Below are positions 25,175 to 33,123 of a DNA stretch of 64,000 nucleotides, in pieces. This DNA is from CADEEV01 sp032127875 (GTDB lineage Bacteria; Acidobacteriota; Vicinamibacteria; Fen-336), in assembly GCA_032127875.1 (NCBI GenBank), contig JAQBHI010000051.1, positions 1-64,000 on the forward strand. Reading direction: 5' to 3'. Made by a program: the position numbers and the translations under genes. Under the pieces are notes generated by a model, which was not told the DNA's origin, searched no databases, and saw nothing but the letters and a program-made list of their open reading frames with translations. Positions within the stretch are counted from its first letter, which is position 1. Each line of letters begins with the position of its first letter.

Positions 25175-26434
25175 CTAGCCGACCTTCTCGATCATGGTGA
25201 TGGGCTTTTCGCGGTCGAGCACGACTTCGCGGGTGACCACGCACTCCCTGACCTTCTTCATCGAGGGCAGGTTGTACATCAGGTCGAGCATCAGCTCCTC
25301 GATGATCATCCGCAGCCCGCGCGCGCCGATCTTGCGCTGGATCGCCTGGTCGGCGATCGCGTCGAGCGCGTCGTCGGTGAAGCGCAGCTTGACGCTCTCG
25401 TAGTCGAACATGCGCTGGTACTGGCGGATGATGGCGTTCTTCGGGGCCGTCAGGATCTCGACCAGGGCGGGGCGGTCGAGGGCGTGCAGCGTCGCCACGA
25501 CGGGCAGACGGCCGACGAACTCGGGGATCAGGCCGTAGCGGATCAGGTCCTGCGGCTGGGACTGGGAGAGCAGCGCCGCACGGGCCGCGGGCGAGCCGGA
25601 AACCGGCGCCGAGGCGGCCTTGGCGTCGGTGCGGAAGCCCAGTGTCTTCTTGCCCACGCGCCGCTCGACAACCTTTTCGAGGCCCACGAAAGCGCCGCCG
25701 CAGATGAACAGGATGTTCGTCGTGTCGATCTGATAGAACTCCTGGTGCGGGTGCTTGCGGCCGCCCTGGGGCGGCACGTTCGCCACAGTGCCCTCGAGGA
25801 TCTTCAGCAGCGCCTGCTGCACCCCTTCGCCGGACACGTCGCGGGTGATCGAAGGGTTCTCGTCCTTGCGCGAGATCTTGTCGATCTCGTCGATGTAGAT
25901 GATGCCCTCCTGGCACTTCTCGATATCCCCGTTGGCCGCCTGCAGCAGCTTCAGGATGATGTTCTCGACGTCCTCGCCGACGTATCCGGCCTCGGTCAGA
26001 GTGGTCGCATCCACGATCGTGAAGGGCACCGAGAGCAGCCGCGCCAGAGTCTGAGCCATCAGCGTCTTGCCGGTGCCTGTGGGGCCGATCAGCAGGATGT
26101 TCGACTTGGTGAGCTCGACCTCGGCTTTGCCCTTCTGCTTGCTGATCTCGATGCGCTTGTAGTGGTTGTAGACGGCGACCGCCAGCTTCTTCTTGGCCTG
26201 GTCCTGGCCGATCACGTACTCGTCGAGAAACTTCTTGATCTCGTGCGGCGTGGGCAGCGTCGACTTGTAGGTCTTGCCCTCGACGCGGCGATCGTCGGCG
26301 ATGATGTCGTTACAGACATCGACGCACTCGTCGCAGATGAAGACGGTGGGGCCCGCGATCAGCTTGCGGACGTCGTTCTGATCCTTGTTGCAAAAGGAAC
26401 AGCGCAGCGTCTCGCTATCGCCGGTCTTCTTCAT
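25175..26434 (-). CDS. clpX: ClpXP ATPase subunit ClpX
   Basis: 419 residues. AAA+ unfoldase that feeds substrates to ClpP. The N-terminal C4 zinc-binding domain is intact (CSFC and CDEC), followed by Walker A GPTGTGKTLMAQ, pore loop GYVGED, Walker B IIYIDEIDK, the IGF-type ClpP-docking region represented by KKTLGFRTD, and the RKIGARGLR sensor-2 motif. It lies 19 nt downstream of clpP in the same direction. Confidence 0.98.
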   Translation of the reverse strand: MKKTGDSETLRCSFCNKDQNDVRKLIAGPTVFICDECVDVCNDIIADDRRVEGKTYKSTLPTPHEIKKFLDEYVIGQDQAKKKLAVAVYNHYKRIEISKQKGKAEVELTKSNILLIGPTGTGKTLMAQTLARLLSVPFTIVDATTLTEAGYVGEDVENIILKLLQAANGDIEKCQEGIIYIDEIDKISRKDENPSITRDVSGEGVQQALLKILEGTVANVPPQGGRKHPHQEFYQIDTTNILFICGGAFVGLEKVVERRVGKKTLGFRTDAKAASAPVSGSPAARAALLSQSQPQDLIRYGLIPEFVGRLPVVATLHALDRPALVEILTAPKNAIIRQYQRMFDYESVKLRFTDDALDAIADQAIQRKIGARGLRMIIEELMLDLMYNLPSMKKVRECVVTREVVLDREKPITMIEKVG

Positions 26435-26453
26435 TCGGGCTCGCCGTTGTTGC

Positions 26454-27059
26454 TCATTTTTCGCGGCGGCTGATCACCTGGTCCACGATACCATAATCCC
26501 TCGCCTGGGCTGCATCCATGATGAAGTCGCGGTCGGCGTCCTGGGCCAGCTTCTCGATCGGCTGCTTGGTGTGGAAGGCCAGGATCTCGTTGATGCGGTC
26601 CTTGATCCGCAGGATCTCCTTGGCCTGGATGGCGATGTCGGAGGCCTGGCCCTGGGCTCCGCCCCAGGGCTGGTGGATCAGGATGCGGGAGTTGGGGAGC
26701 GCGAAGCGCTTGCCGGCCGTGCCAGCCGCCAGCAGCACCGCGCCGAACGAGGCGGCCTGCCCGACGCAGATCGTCTGCACGTCGGGCCGGATCAACTGCA
26801 TCGTGTCGTAGATGGCCATTCCTGCGGTGGTCACGCCGCCGGGGCTATTGATGTAGACGTGGATGTCCTTCTCCGGGTCCTCGGCCTCGAGGAACAACAA
26901 TTGCGCGATGATCAGGTTCGCGACCATGTCGTCGATCGCGGTCCCGATGAAGACGATGTTGTCCTTCAGCAGGCGCGAGTAGATGTCGTAGGCGCGCTCT
27001 CCACGGGCCGTCTGTTCGACGACCATGGGTACGAGAGTACCCGCGCTAGGCGCGCTCAT
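26454..27059 (-). CDS. clpP: ClpXP protease proteolytic subunit
   Basis: 201 residues. Serine peptidase with Ser104 in GQAASFGAVLLAAG, His129 in ILIHQPWGG and Asp178 in the DADRDF segment. The residue after the catalytic Ser is Phe where most ClpPs have Met (GQAASM). The N-terminal propeptide before MVVEQTARGERAYDIYSRLL is 11 residues. The ATG overlaps the tig TGA by 4 nt, so translation is coupled to trigger factor. Confidence 0.97.
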   Translation of the reverse strand: MSAPSAGTLVPMVVEQTARGERAYDIYSRLLKDNIVFIGTAIDDMVANLIIAQLLFLEAEDPEKDIHVYINSPGGVTTAGMAIYDTMQLIRPDVQTICVGQAASFGAVLLAAGTAGKRFALPNSRILIHQPWGGAQGQASDIAIQAKEILRIKDRINEILAFHTKQPIEKLAQDADRDFIMDAAQARDYGIVDQVISRREK

Positions 27060-28330
27060 TCGAGTTCCAGAATAGCATCCGCCTTGATCAAGTCAAGGGT
27101 CTTCTCCTCGCGAATGCGCGCGCGCAGCGAGGCCAGATCGCCCTCCTTCTCCATCTGGGCGCGGAGCGCCTCCTTCGAGCGGCGCACGCGTTCGGCGAGC
27201 CGGGCGACTTCCCTGTCGATCTCCTCGTCGCTGGCGTCGAGGCCCGCGCGGCGGGCGATTTCGTCGAGCAGGATGTCGGCCTTGGCCGCCTTTACCGAGT
27301 CCTCGCGCTGCTTCTCGCGGTATTCGCGCCAGTCCATCTCGATCTTCGAAGGGTCGATACCCTGCATCGCCAGGCTGCGAGCCGCCTGCTCGGTGCGCGC
27401 CGTCATGTGGCGCTCGACGAGCGCCTCGGGCACTTCGAAGCTGGCACGCCCGACCAGGCTCTCGACCAGCTGCGCCTTCAGCTCGCGGTCGACACGTCGC
27501 TCCTCGCTCTTCAGCAGCTTCTCGCGGATGTCGCCGCGCAGTGCCAGCAGGGAGTCGAAGTCGAGGTCCTTCGCGAACTCGTCGTCGGCCGGCGGCACTA
27601 CCTTGGCCTTGAGCGCCTTGAGCGTGACCGTGTAGTGCAGCGTCTGGCCGGCCAGGCTCTTTGCCGGATGGTCGGCGGCGTAGCTCACGACGATGTCCTT
27701 CGTCTCGCCGACGCTCATCGCGGCCAGGCCCGCGTTGAAGTCGGCGTGGTTGTCCGAGGAGCCGATCTCGACGAGTGCGTTCTCGTCCCGCCCGCCGCGG
27801 CCCCCCGCCGCGGGCCGCCATGCCAGGTCGAGCGCCGAGTAGTCGCCGTTCTGCGCGGGCCGCCCCTCGATGGGGTCGAAGCGGGCGGCGTCCTCGCGCA
27901 GCCGGGCCAGCTCCTGGTCCACCGTTTCACTGGAGATCTCGGCCTTCTTCGCTTTCGCGCGCAGGCCCTTGTAGTCGGGGGCTTCGAGGATCGGCAGCGT
28001 CTCGAAGACCGCTTTGAAGGTCATCGGCTGGTTCTCGTCGATCTTGAGCTGGGTCACCTGCGGGCTTGCGAGTGGCCGCAGGCCACGGCCCTCGATCTCG
28101 TCGAAGACCACGCGGTTCACGATCGCCTCGGCGACGTCCTCCATGACCTGGGCGCGGAATCGCTTTTTGATCACGTCGGGCGGGATCTTGCCTGGCCGGA
28201 AGCCGGGGACGCGGGCCTTCTTCGCGTAGTCGCGGGCCTTGACCTCGATTTCCTTCTCGACGACCTCGGCTTCGATCTCGAAGGCGAGCGCCTTGCGAAC
28301 CGAGGTTTCCTCGACGTACTCGACTTTCAA
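27056..28330 (-). CDS. tig: Trigger factor
   Basis: 424 residues. Ribosome-associated chaperone with peptidyl-prolyl isomerase activity. The N-terminal ribosome-binding domain carries the signature GFRPGKIP; a central FKBP-like domain (~residues 150-240) follows, interrupted by a Gly/Arg-rich stretch (PAAGGRGGRDEN); the C-terminal half is the helical chaperone cradle. It heads the leftward tig-clpP-clpX-lon-engB-rho-rpmE-prfA-prmC block, all housekeeping protein-quality and translation-ending functions. Confidence 0.97.
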   Translation of the reverse strand: MKVEYVEETSVRKALAFEIEAEVVEKEIEVKARDYAKKARVPGFRPGKIPPDVIKKRFRAQVMEDVAEAIVNRVVFDEIEGRGLRPLASPQVTQLKIDENQPMTFKAVFETLPILEAPDYKGLRAKAKKAEISSETVDQELARLREDAARFDPIEGRPAQNGDYSALDLAWRPAAGGRGGRDENALVEIGSSDNHADFNAGLAAMSVGETKDIVVSYAADHPAKSLAGQTLHYTVTLKALKAKVVPPADDEFAKDLDFDSLLALRGDIREKLLKSEERRVDRELKAQLVESLVGRASFEVPEALVERHMTARTEQAARSLAMQGIDPSKIEMDWREYREKQREDSVKAAKADILLDEIARRAGLDASDEEIDREVARLAERVRRSKEALRAQMEKEGDLASLRARIREEKTLDLIKADAILELE

Positions 28331-28358
28331 GGCGTCCTACCTCTGCAAAAATGAAGAT

Positions 28359-28380
28359 GGGGCCGGCCCCTCCCGGCCCC
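28359..28380 (-). terminator. GC-rich hairpin between oxidoreductase and tig
   Basis: An 8-bp stem GGGGCCGG/CCGGCCCC with a 6-nt loop, followed on the minus strand by ATCTTCATTTTTGC. It lies downstream of the oxidoreductase gene and upstream of tig, so it could terminate the former. The T-run is short and starts about 8 nt after the stem, so the intrinsic-terminator call is moderate. Confidence 0.45.
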
Positions 28381-28428
28381 GCCACGTCTTTGCCGACCCT
28401 CAAGAATAGCACGTGAGCCGGCTGCGGC

Positions 28429-29844
28429 TCATTCGGCGGCCGGCGTCGCCTGCACCTCGTGGTACTCCTCCTCGGTGTTGACGCCCCAGACGTCGAGCTT
28501 CTCGCCGAGGATGTTGCGGACCGCGTACAGGGCTGTCAGCATGGCGTGGTCCTGGTTGTTGTACTTGTGCAAGCCGTTGCGCCCGACCATCTGCAGGTTC
28601 TCGAACTGCAGCAGCCAGTCGCGCAGCCGGTCGAGGTGCGTCCGGTAGGCGGGGTCGTAGACGGGGTAGGCCTTTTTCTGGCGCACCACGGTGGCGTCGA
28701 AGATGTCGTCCGCCTGAGCGAAGCCGAGCTTGACGATCTCGTGGCGTGCCAGCCTCTGGAGTTCCTCGTCGCTGCGCGACCAGAGCAGGTCGCCCTCGTT
28801 GCAGAAGTACTCGAGGCCCAGGCAGGTCGTCTCGGCGTCGGGCACCATCGCAGCACTCCAATTGCGAAAATTCTGGATCCGGCCGACCTGCACCTCGGGG
28901 GTGTGGATGTAGATCCAGTTGTCCGGGAACAGCCTGGGCTTGTGGATCATCACGGCAACCATGATGAAGTCGCGGTAGCGCAGCGCACGCGCGTGGTCCT
29001 GGATCTCGTCCGGCGCGGGCGGGTCGAGACCCAGGATCAGCTCGGGCAGCGGCATGCTGGCTATGAAGTCGGTGCCCTCGTGGAGCTCCTCGCGCCCGGC
29101 GTGCCGCGCGAGGACGGCGTCGACACGAAAGCCGGTACGGCGCAGGCCGACTACGCTGTGCTCGAGCAGCAGCTTTTGCCCATCGGCCTCGAGGATGGCG
29201 GCCATCTTTTCCCACAGCATCCCGGGACCCTTCTCGGGATACTCGAACTCCTCGATCAGGCTCCGGTGCTGGCTCTTGCGGCCGGGCAGGACCGCGCTCT
29301 TCAAGGCGCCCCACAGCGTCAGCGTCTTGATGCGCTGTGCCGCCCACTCGGCGCGGATCTCGGTGCAGGGCAGTCCCCAGACCTTCTCGGTGTAGGTCTT
29401 GAAGAACATGAGGAACAGCCGCCGCCCGAAGCGGTTCGACATCCAGTTCTCGAGGTTCTCCTCCGGCCGCAGCGGGAACAGCTTCTTGCGCACGTACGAG
29501 AGCACGACCCATGTGCTTTCGAAGAGCCCGAGCTGCGAGAGCGCTTGGAACGGTTTCAGCGGGTATTGGAAGAACTTGCCACGGTAAAGGATTCGAGACA
29601 GCCGCCGCACGCGCAGGAAGCGCTCCTGCATGACCTCGCGCCAGATCCGCTGCACCTCGGGGATCTTCGTGAAGAAGCGGTGCCCGCCGACGTCGAACAA
29701 GTAACCGTCGTGGCGGACGGTGCGTGCGTGCCCGCCGACCTGATGGTCCTGCTCCAGCACCTCGGAGGAGACGCCGGCCTTCATCAAGGCGTAGGCTGCG
29801 GTCAAGCCGGCGGGACCGCCGCCGATTATCACGACCTGTCTCAT
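28429..29844 (-). CDS. NAD(P)/FAD-dependent oxidoreductase, UGM/protoporphyrinogen-oxidase-like
   Basis: 471 residues. N-terminal dinucleotide-binding motif VVIIGGGPAGLTAAYALMKAG and the QVGGHARTV, YLFDVGGHRFF motifs place it in the amine-oxidase/UDP-galactopyranose-mutase-like flavoprotein superfamily. A C-terminal NGLHKYNNQDHAMLTAL fits the family pattern in which the FAD is bound near the end. These proteins often lie beside glycosyltransferase genes and are presumed to act on lipid- or sugar-linked substrates; no such neighbour is immediately adjacent here and the substrate is unknown. It begins 5 nt after the tRNA-Leu, in the same direction, and probably shares its transcription. Confidence 0.82.
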   Translation of the reverse strand: MRQVVIIGGGPAGLTAAYALMKAGVSSEVLEQDHQVGGHARTVRHDGYLFDVGGHRFFTKIPEVQRIWREVMQERFLRVRRLSRILYRGKFFQYPLKPFQALSQLGLFESTWVVLSYVRKKLFPLRPEENLENWMSNRFGRRLFLMFFKTYTEKVWGLPCTEIRAEWAAQRIKTLTLWGALKSAVLPGRKSQHRSLIEEFEYPEKGPGMLWEKMAAILEADGQKLLLEHSVVGLRRTGFRVDAVLARHAGREELHEGTDFIASMPLPELILGLDPPAPDEIQDHARALRYRDFIMVAVMIHKPRLFPDNWIYIHTPEVQVGRIQNFRNWSAAMVPDAETTCLGLEYFCNEGDLLWSRSDEELQRLARHEIVKLGFAQADDIFDATVVRQKKAYPVYDPAYRTHLDRLRDWLLQFENLQMVGRNGLHKYNNQDHAMLTALYAVRNILGEKLDVWGVNTEEEYHEVQATPAAE

Positions 29845-29849
29845 AAGTT

Positions 29850-29934
29850 TGGTGCGGGCGGAGGGACTTGAACCCCCACGGGTTTCCCCACCTGATCCTA
29901 AGTCAGGCGCCTATGCCAATTCGGCTACGCCCGC
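29850..29934 (-). tRNA. tRNA-Leu (anticodon UAG)
   Basis: An 85-nt cloverleaf with encoded CCA. Acceptor GCGGGCG pairs with CGCCCGC, the D-arm has GCCGAATTGGCATAGGC, the anticodon stem CCTGA/TCAGG holds loop CTTAGGA (anticodon at 29898-29900 on the minus strand), a long variable arm marks a class II tRNA, and the T-arm contains GGTTCAAGTCC. UAG reads CUA and, by wobble, other CUN Leu codons. It precedes the FAD oxidoreductase and is bordered on its other side by a truncated copper amine oxidase fragment. Confidence 0.97.
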
Positions 29935-30018
29935 GCTCGAAGTGAAGTCCAAAGCTTATCGTGCGCGCAGCGGCGCGGGCAAGAAGGGCACGGCCAGGAT
30001 AGAATCCCGCCAATCTCA

Positions 30019-30381
30019 GTGAGCTACCAGATCCGCGGCGGCCACAGCGCCGAGTCGCTGCTCAGCGAGGACGATTTCCCACAGAAGCGTGCGGGCTACA
30101 TCCGCCACGCGCCGTGGGTGACGCCCTATGAACCCGATGAGCTGTACGCTGCCGGCGACTTCCCCACGCAGAGCCGGGGCGAGGACGGCCTGCCCACCTG
30201 GACCCGCGCGAACCGCTCCATCGAGAACACCGACATCGTGGCCTGGTACACCGTAGGCATGCATCATGTCGTGCGCGCCGAGGACTGGCCCGTGATGCCG
30301 GTCGCATGGCACGACTTCGAGATCCGTCCCTTGGACTTCTTCGCGCGCAATCCCGCGCTCGACCTGCCGCGCTCACGCTAG
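30019..30381 (+). pseudogene. C-terminal remnant of a copper amine oxidase
   Basis: 120 codons from a possible GTG. The sequence matches the extreme C-terminus of primary-amine (copper) oxidases: HAPWVTPYEPDELYAAGDF, GLPTWTRANRSIENTDIVAW, GMHHVVRAEDWPVMP and FFARNPALDLP, including the last copper-ligand-type His in the GMHHVVRAED segment. The family is about 620-750 residues; the catalytic base, the topaquinone Tyr and the other two copper His are absent, so this fragment cannot be an active oxidase. The break lies about 85 bp from tRNA-Leu, and a TAGAAT box precedes it. It may be a truncated leftover from a deletion or integration event at the tRNA. Confidence 0.75.
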
Positions 30382-30395
30382 CCCGGAGAGATTTC

Positions 30396-32264
30396 ATGTT
30401 CGCTTCTTTTCTGTTGTCGACGCTGCTCGCCGCCCCGCTCGCCGCGCGCCCCATCACGGTCGAAGTGGACGCGCGCGAAGCGGCGCGCCGCCTGTTCAGC
30501 GCGAAGCTGCGCATCCCCGCAGCGCCTGGGGCGCTCACGCTGGTCTACCCAGCATGGCTTCCGGGGGAACACGGACCGACGGGGCCGATCGCCGACCTCT
30601 CGGGCCTGCACTTCAGCGCCGGCGGCAAGCCACTCGCCTGGCGTCGCGACCCCGTGAACATGTTTGCCTTCCACCTGGACGTTCCGACCGGGGCCGATGC
30701 CGTCGACGTCTCGCTCGAGTACCTCTCGCCGACCGAGGGTGGCCAGTTCACTGCGGGACCCTCAGCGACGCAACAGCTTGCCGTGATCAGTTGGAACACG
30801 CTGCTGCTCTCGCCCGCGGGCAAGAGCTCCGACGAGCTGACGTACCAGGCGTCTTTGCATCTGCCCGACGGCTGGAAGTTCGGCGGGGCGCTGCCTCCGG
30901 CGAGCAGCGCCGCGGGCCGCGTCGAGTTCGAGCCCGTGTCCTTCACGACCCTGGTGGACGCCCCGGTGTTGGCGGGCGCCCATTTGCGCACGATCGAGCT
31001 CTCGGAGGGCCCGATCGCGCATCGCATCCACATCGCCGCCGACAGCGAGGCGGCACTTGCCGCACCGGATTCCGTGGTCGCCGGTTGGAAGCGCCTCGTG
31101 GCCGAGACCGGCGCTCATTTCGGCGCCCGCCCCTATCGCTCCTACGACTTCCTGCTGACGCTTTCCGATCACACGGCGCACTTTGGCCTGGAGCATCACG
31201 AATCGAGCGACAACCGGATCCCGGAGCGCTCGCTCGTCGACGACAACGCGCGGCTGCTTCGCCTGGACCTGCTGCCCCACGAGATGACGCATTCGTGGAA
31301 CGGCAAGTACAGGCGCCCCGCGGGCCTGATGCCGGGCAGCTTCGAGAAGCCGATGGCGGGCGAGCTGCTCTGGGTGTACGAGGGGCTGACGGACTACCTG
31401 GGCCGGGTGTTCGCGGCTCGCAGCGGAATCGCGACGCCGGCGGAGTTTCGCGAGAACCTCGCGCGCCTCGCGGCCGAGATGGCCGCGAACGGCGGGCGTT
31501 CCTGGCGCCCGACCGCCGACACCGCGGAGGGCGCCCAGGTGCTGTATCCTGCCCGGCCCGACTGGCGAGGCCGCCGCCGCAGCACTGACTTCTACCTCGA
31601 AGGCGCGCTGCTGTGGCTCGACGCCGACACGCTGATCCGCCGCTCTACGAATGGTGTCAAGAGCCTCGACGATTTCTGCAAGCTCTTTCACGGTGGTGCG
31701 AGCGGCGCGCCGAAGGTGCTGCCCTACACGCTCGCCGACGTGACCGCGACGCTCGGCAAGGTGCTGCCCTACGAGTGGGCGGGCTTCTTCAAGGAACGCG
31801 TCTACTCCGTGCAGCCGCACGTCAACCTGGCCGGGATCGAGAACGCCGGCTTCAAGCTCGCGTTCCAGGAAGCCGTGCCGCCCATCACCAGGGCCCGCGA
31901 GGCGGTCGACGATCTACTCGATGCCCGCTTCTCGCTCGGCTTCATCGTGAAGGGGAAGGAGGGTCTCATCCCCGATGTACTACCGGACACGCCGGCCGAC
32001 AAGGCCGGTGTCGGCCCGGGCATGAAGCTGGTCGCGGTCAACGGCCGCCGCTTCAGCCGCGAGGTGTTGCGCGACGCCCTGCGCGAGACGAAGGCCAGCA
32101 AGTCGATCGAGCTGCTCCTGGACAACGGCGAGTTCTTCAGGACCTTCAAGATCGACTACGACGGCGGCGACCGCCACTCCATGCTCACGGCCGATCCGGC
32201 GAAACCCGACCTGTTGTCGCAGATCCTCAAGCCGCTGACCGCGGAGCCGCCAGCCGCGAAGTGA
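30396..32264 (+). CDS. M61 family glycyl-aminopeptidase-like metalloprotease
   Basis: 622 residues with an N-terminal signal peptide (FASFLLSTLLAAPLAARP). Zinc site HEMTHSW at residues ~295-301, with the third ligand-type Glu in LLWVYEGLTDYLG (~329). N-terminal beta domain, central gluzincin domain, and a C-terminal PDZ domain (LIPDVLPDTPADKAGVGPGM, ~515-600), the M61 architecture. It is expected to be secreted or periplasmic and act on peptides. The ATG is preceded by GGAGAG at 5-nt spacing. Its TGA overlaps the pheA GTG by 4 nt. Confidence 0.92.
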   Translation: MFASFLLSTLLAAPLAARPITVEVDAREAARRLFSAKLRIPAAPGALTLVYPAWLPGEHGPTGPIADLSGLHFSAGGKPLAWRRDPVNMFAFHLDVPTGADAVDVSLEYLSPTEGGQFTAGPSATQQLAVISWNTLLLSPAGKSSDELTYQASLHLPDGWKFGGALPPASSAAGRVEFEPVSFTTLVDAPVLAGAHLRTIELSEGPIAHRIHIAADSEAALAAPDSVVAGWKRLVAETGAHFGARPYRSYDFLLTLSDHTAHFGLEHHESSDNRIPERSLVDDNARLLRLDLLPHEMTHSWNGKYRRPAGLMPGSFEKPMAGELLWVYEGLTDYLGRVFAARSGIATPAEFRENLARLAAEMAANGGRSWRPTADTAEGAQVLYPARPDWRGRRRSTDFYLEGALLWLDADTLIRRSTNGVKSLDDFCKLFHGGASGAPKVLPYTLADVTATLGKVLPYEWAGFFKERVYSVQPHVNLAGIENAGFKLAFQEAVPPITRAREAVDDLLDARFSLGFIVKGKEGLIPDVLPDTPADKAGVGPGMKLVAVNGRRFSREVLRDALRETKASKSIELLLDNGEFFRTFKIDYDGGDRHSMLTADPAKPDLLSQILKPLTAEPPAAK

Positions 32265-33091
32265 GGGTCGCGATCCAGGGCGAGCGCGGGGCTTTCAGTC
32301 ACGAGGCGGCGCTCGTCGCCCTGGGCAAGGACGCTGGGGTCCTGGCGCGGCCTTCGTTCGATGCGCTGTTCGCGGCGGTCGTGGCGGGGGAGGCCGAGCG
32401 CGGCCTGCTGCCGATCGAGAATTCGCTCGCCGGCTCGATCCACGAGAACTACGATCGCCTGCAGGCCTCGCCGCTGCACATCGTGGGGGAGACCCAGCTT
32501 CGCATCCGGCACTGCCTGATCGTACGGCCCGGGGCGAGCGAGGCCGCGCTGCGGCGCGTGGCGTCGCATCCGGTGGCGCTCGCGCAATGCCGCCGCTTTT
32601 TCGCCGAGCGGCCACAGCTCGAAGCGGTGGCCGCCTACGACACGGCCGGCAGCGTTCTCGAGCTGATGCGCAGCGGGCAGGCGAGCGACGGCGCGATCGC
32701 CTCGGCCCTCGCAGCGTCGCTCTACGGCGGGTCGGTATTGATCGGCAGCCTCGAGGACGACCCGCAGAACTACACCCGCTTCCTGATCCTTGCTCGCGAG
32801 CCAGGTCCCGCCGAGGCCGCAACCAAGACGTCCATCGTCTTCACTCTCGACAACGTGCCGGGCGCGCTGCACAAGGCGATGGGCGCCTTCGCCTCGCGCG
32901 GCGTGGATCTTTCCAAGATCGAATCACGGCCGCTGCGTGGCCGTCCCTGGGAGTACGCCTTCTACATCGACATCCTGGGCGACCCGCGCGGCGCTGCAGG
33001 CGAGGGGCTCGCGGAACTGCGCGGCCTGGCGCCGGAGTTGCGCGTGCTCGGCTCCTACCCCGACGGCCTGAAACGGCCGGTCTCGGCGTAG
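32261..33091 (+). CDS. pheA: Prephenate dehydratase
   Basis: 276 residues, converting prephenate to phenylpyruvate in phenylalanine synthesis. Seen: GERGAFSHEAAL, LLPIENSLAGSIHENYD, and NYTRFLIL with the catalytic TRF motif, followed by an ACT regulatory domain (VPGALHKAMGAFASRGVDLS, KIESRPLRGRPWEYAFYID) that normally gives Phe feedback inhibition. It lacks the chorismate-mutase domain of the enterobacterial bifunctional enzyme. GTG start overlaps the M61 TGA (GTGA), an unexpected partner for an amino-acid pathway gene. Confidence 0.95.
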   Translation: MRVAIQGERGAFSHEAALVALGKDAGVLARPSFDALFAAVVAGEAERGLLPIENSLAGSIHENYDRLQASPLHIVGETQLRIRHCLIVRPGASEAALRRVASHPVALAQCRRFFAERPQLEAVAAYDTAGSVLELMRSGQASDGAIASALAASLYGGSVLIGSLEDDPQNYTRFLILAREPGPAEAATKTSIVFTLDNVPGALHKAMGAFASRGVDLSKIESRPLRGRPWEYAFYIDILGDPRGAAGEGLAELRGLAPELRVLGSYPDGLKRPVSA

Positions 33092-33094
33092 AAT
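33089..33094 (+). promoter_or_regulatory. -10-like box TAGAAT at the end of pheA
   Basis: TAGAAT overlaps the pheA stop codon, 29 nt upstream of the ATG of the aminopeptidase gene, with AAGGAG as ribosome-binding site in between. No clear -35. Confidence 0.35.
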
Positions 33095-33123
33095 CGCCCG
33101 ATTCCCTAAGGAGCCAACTCAAG

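Noticed and set aside
23024..26473. 1149-codon open frame on the + strand over lon and clpX
   Set aside because: Antisense to two conserved proteases, with low-complexity Leu/Val/Asp/Arg composition typical of the complement of GC-rich genes.
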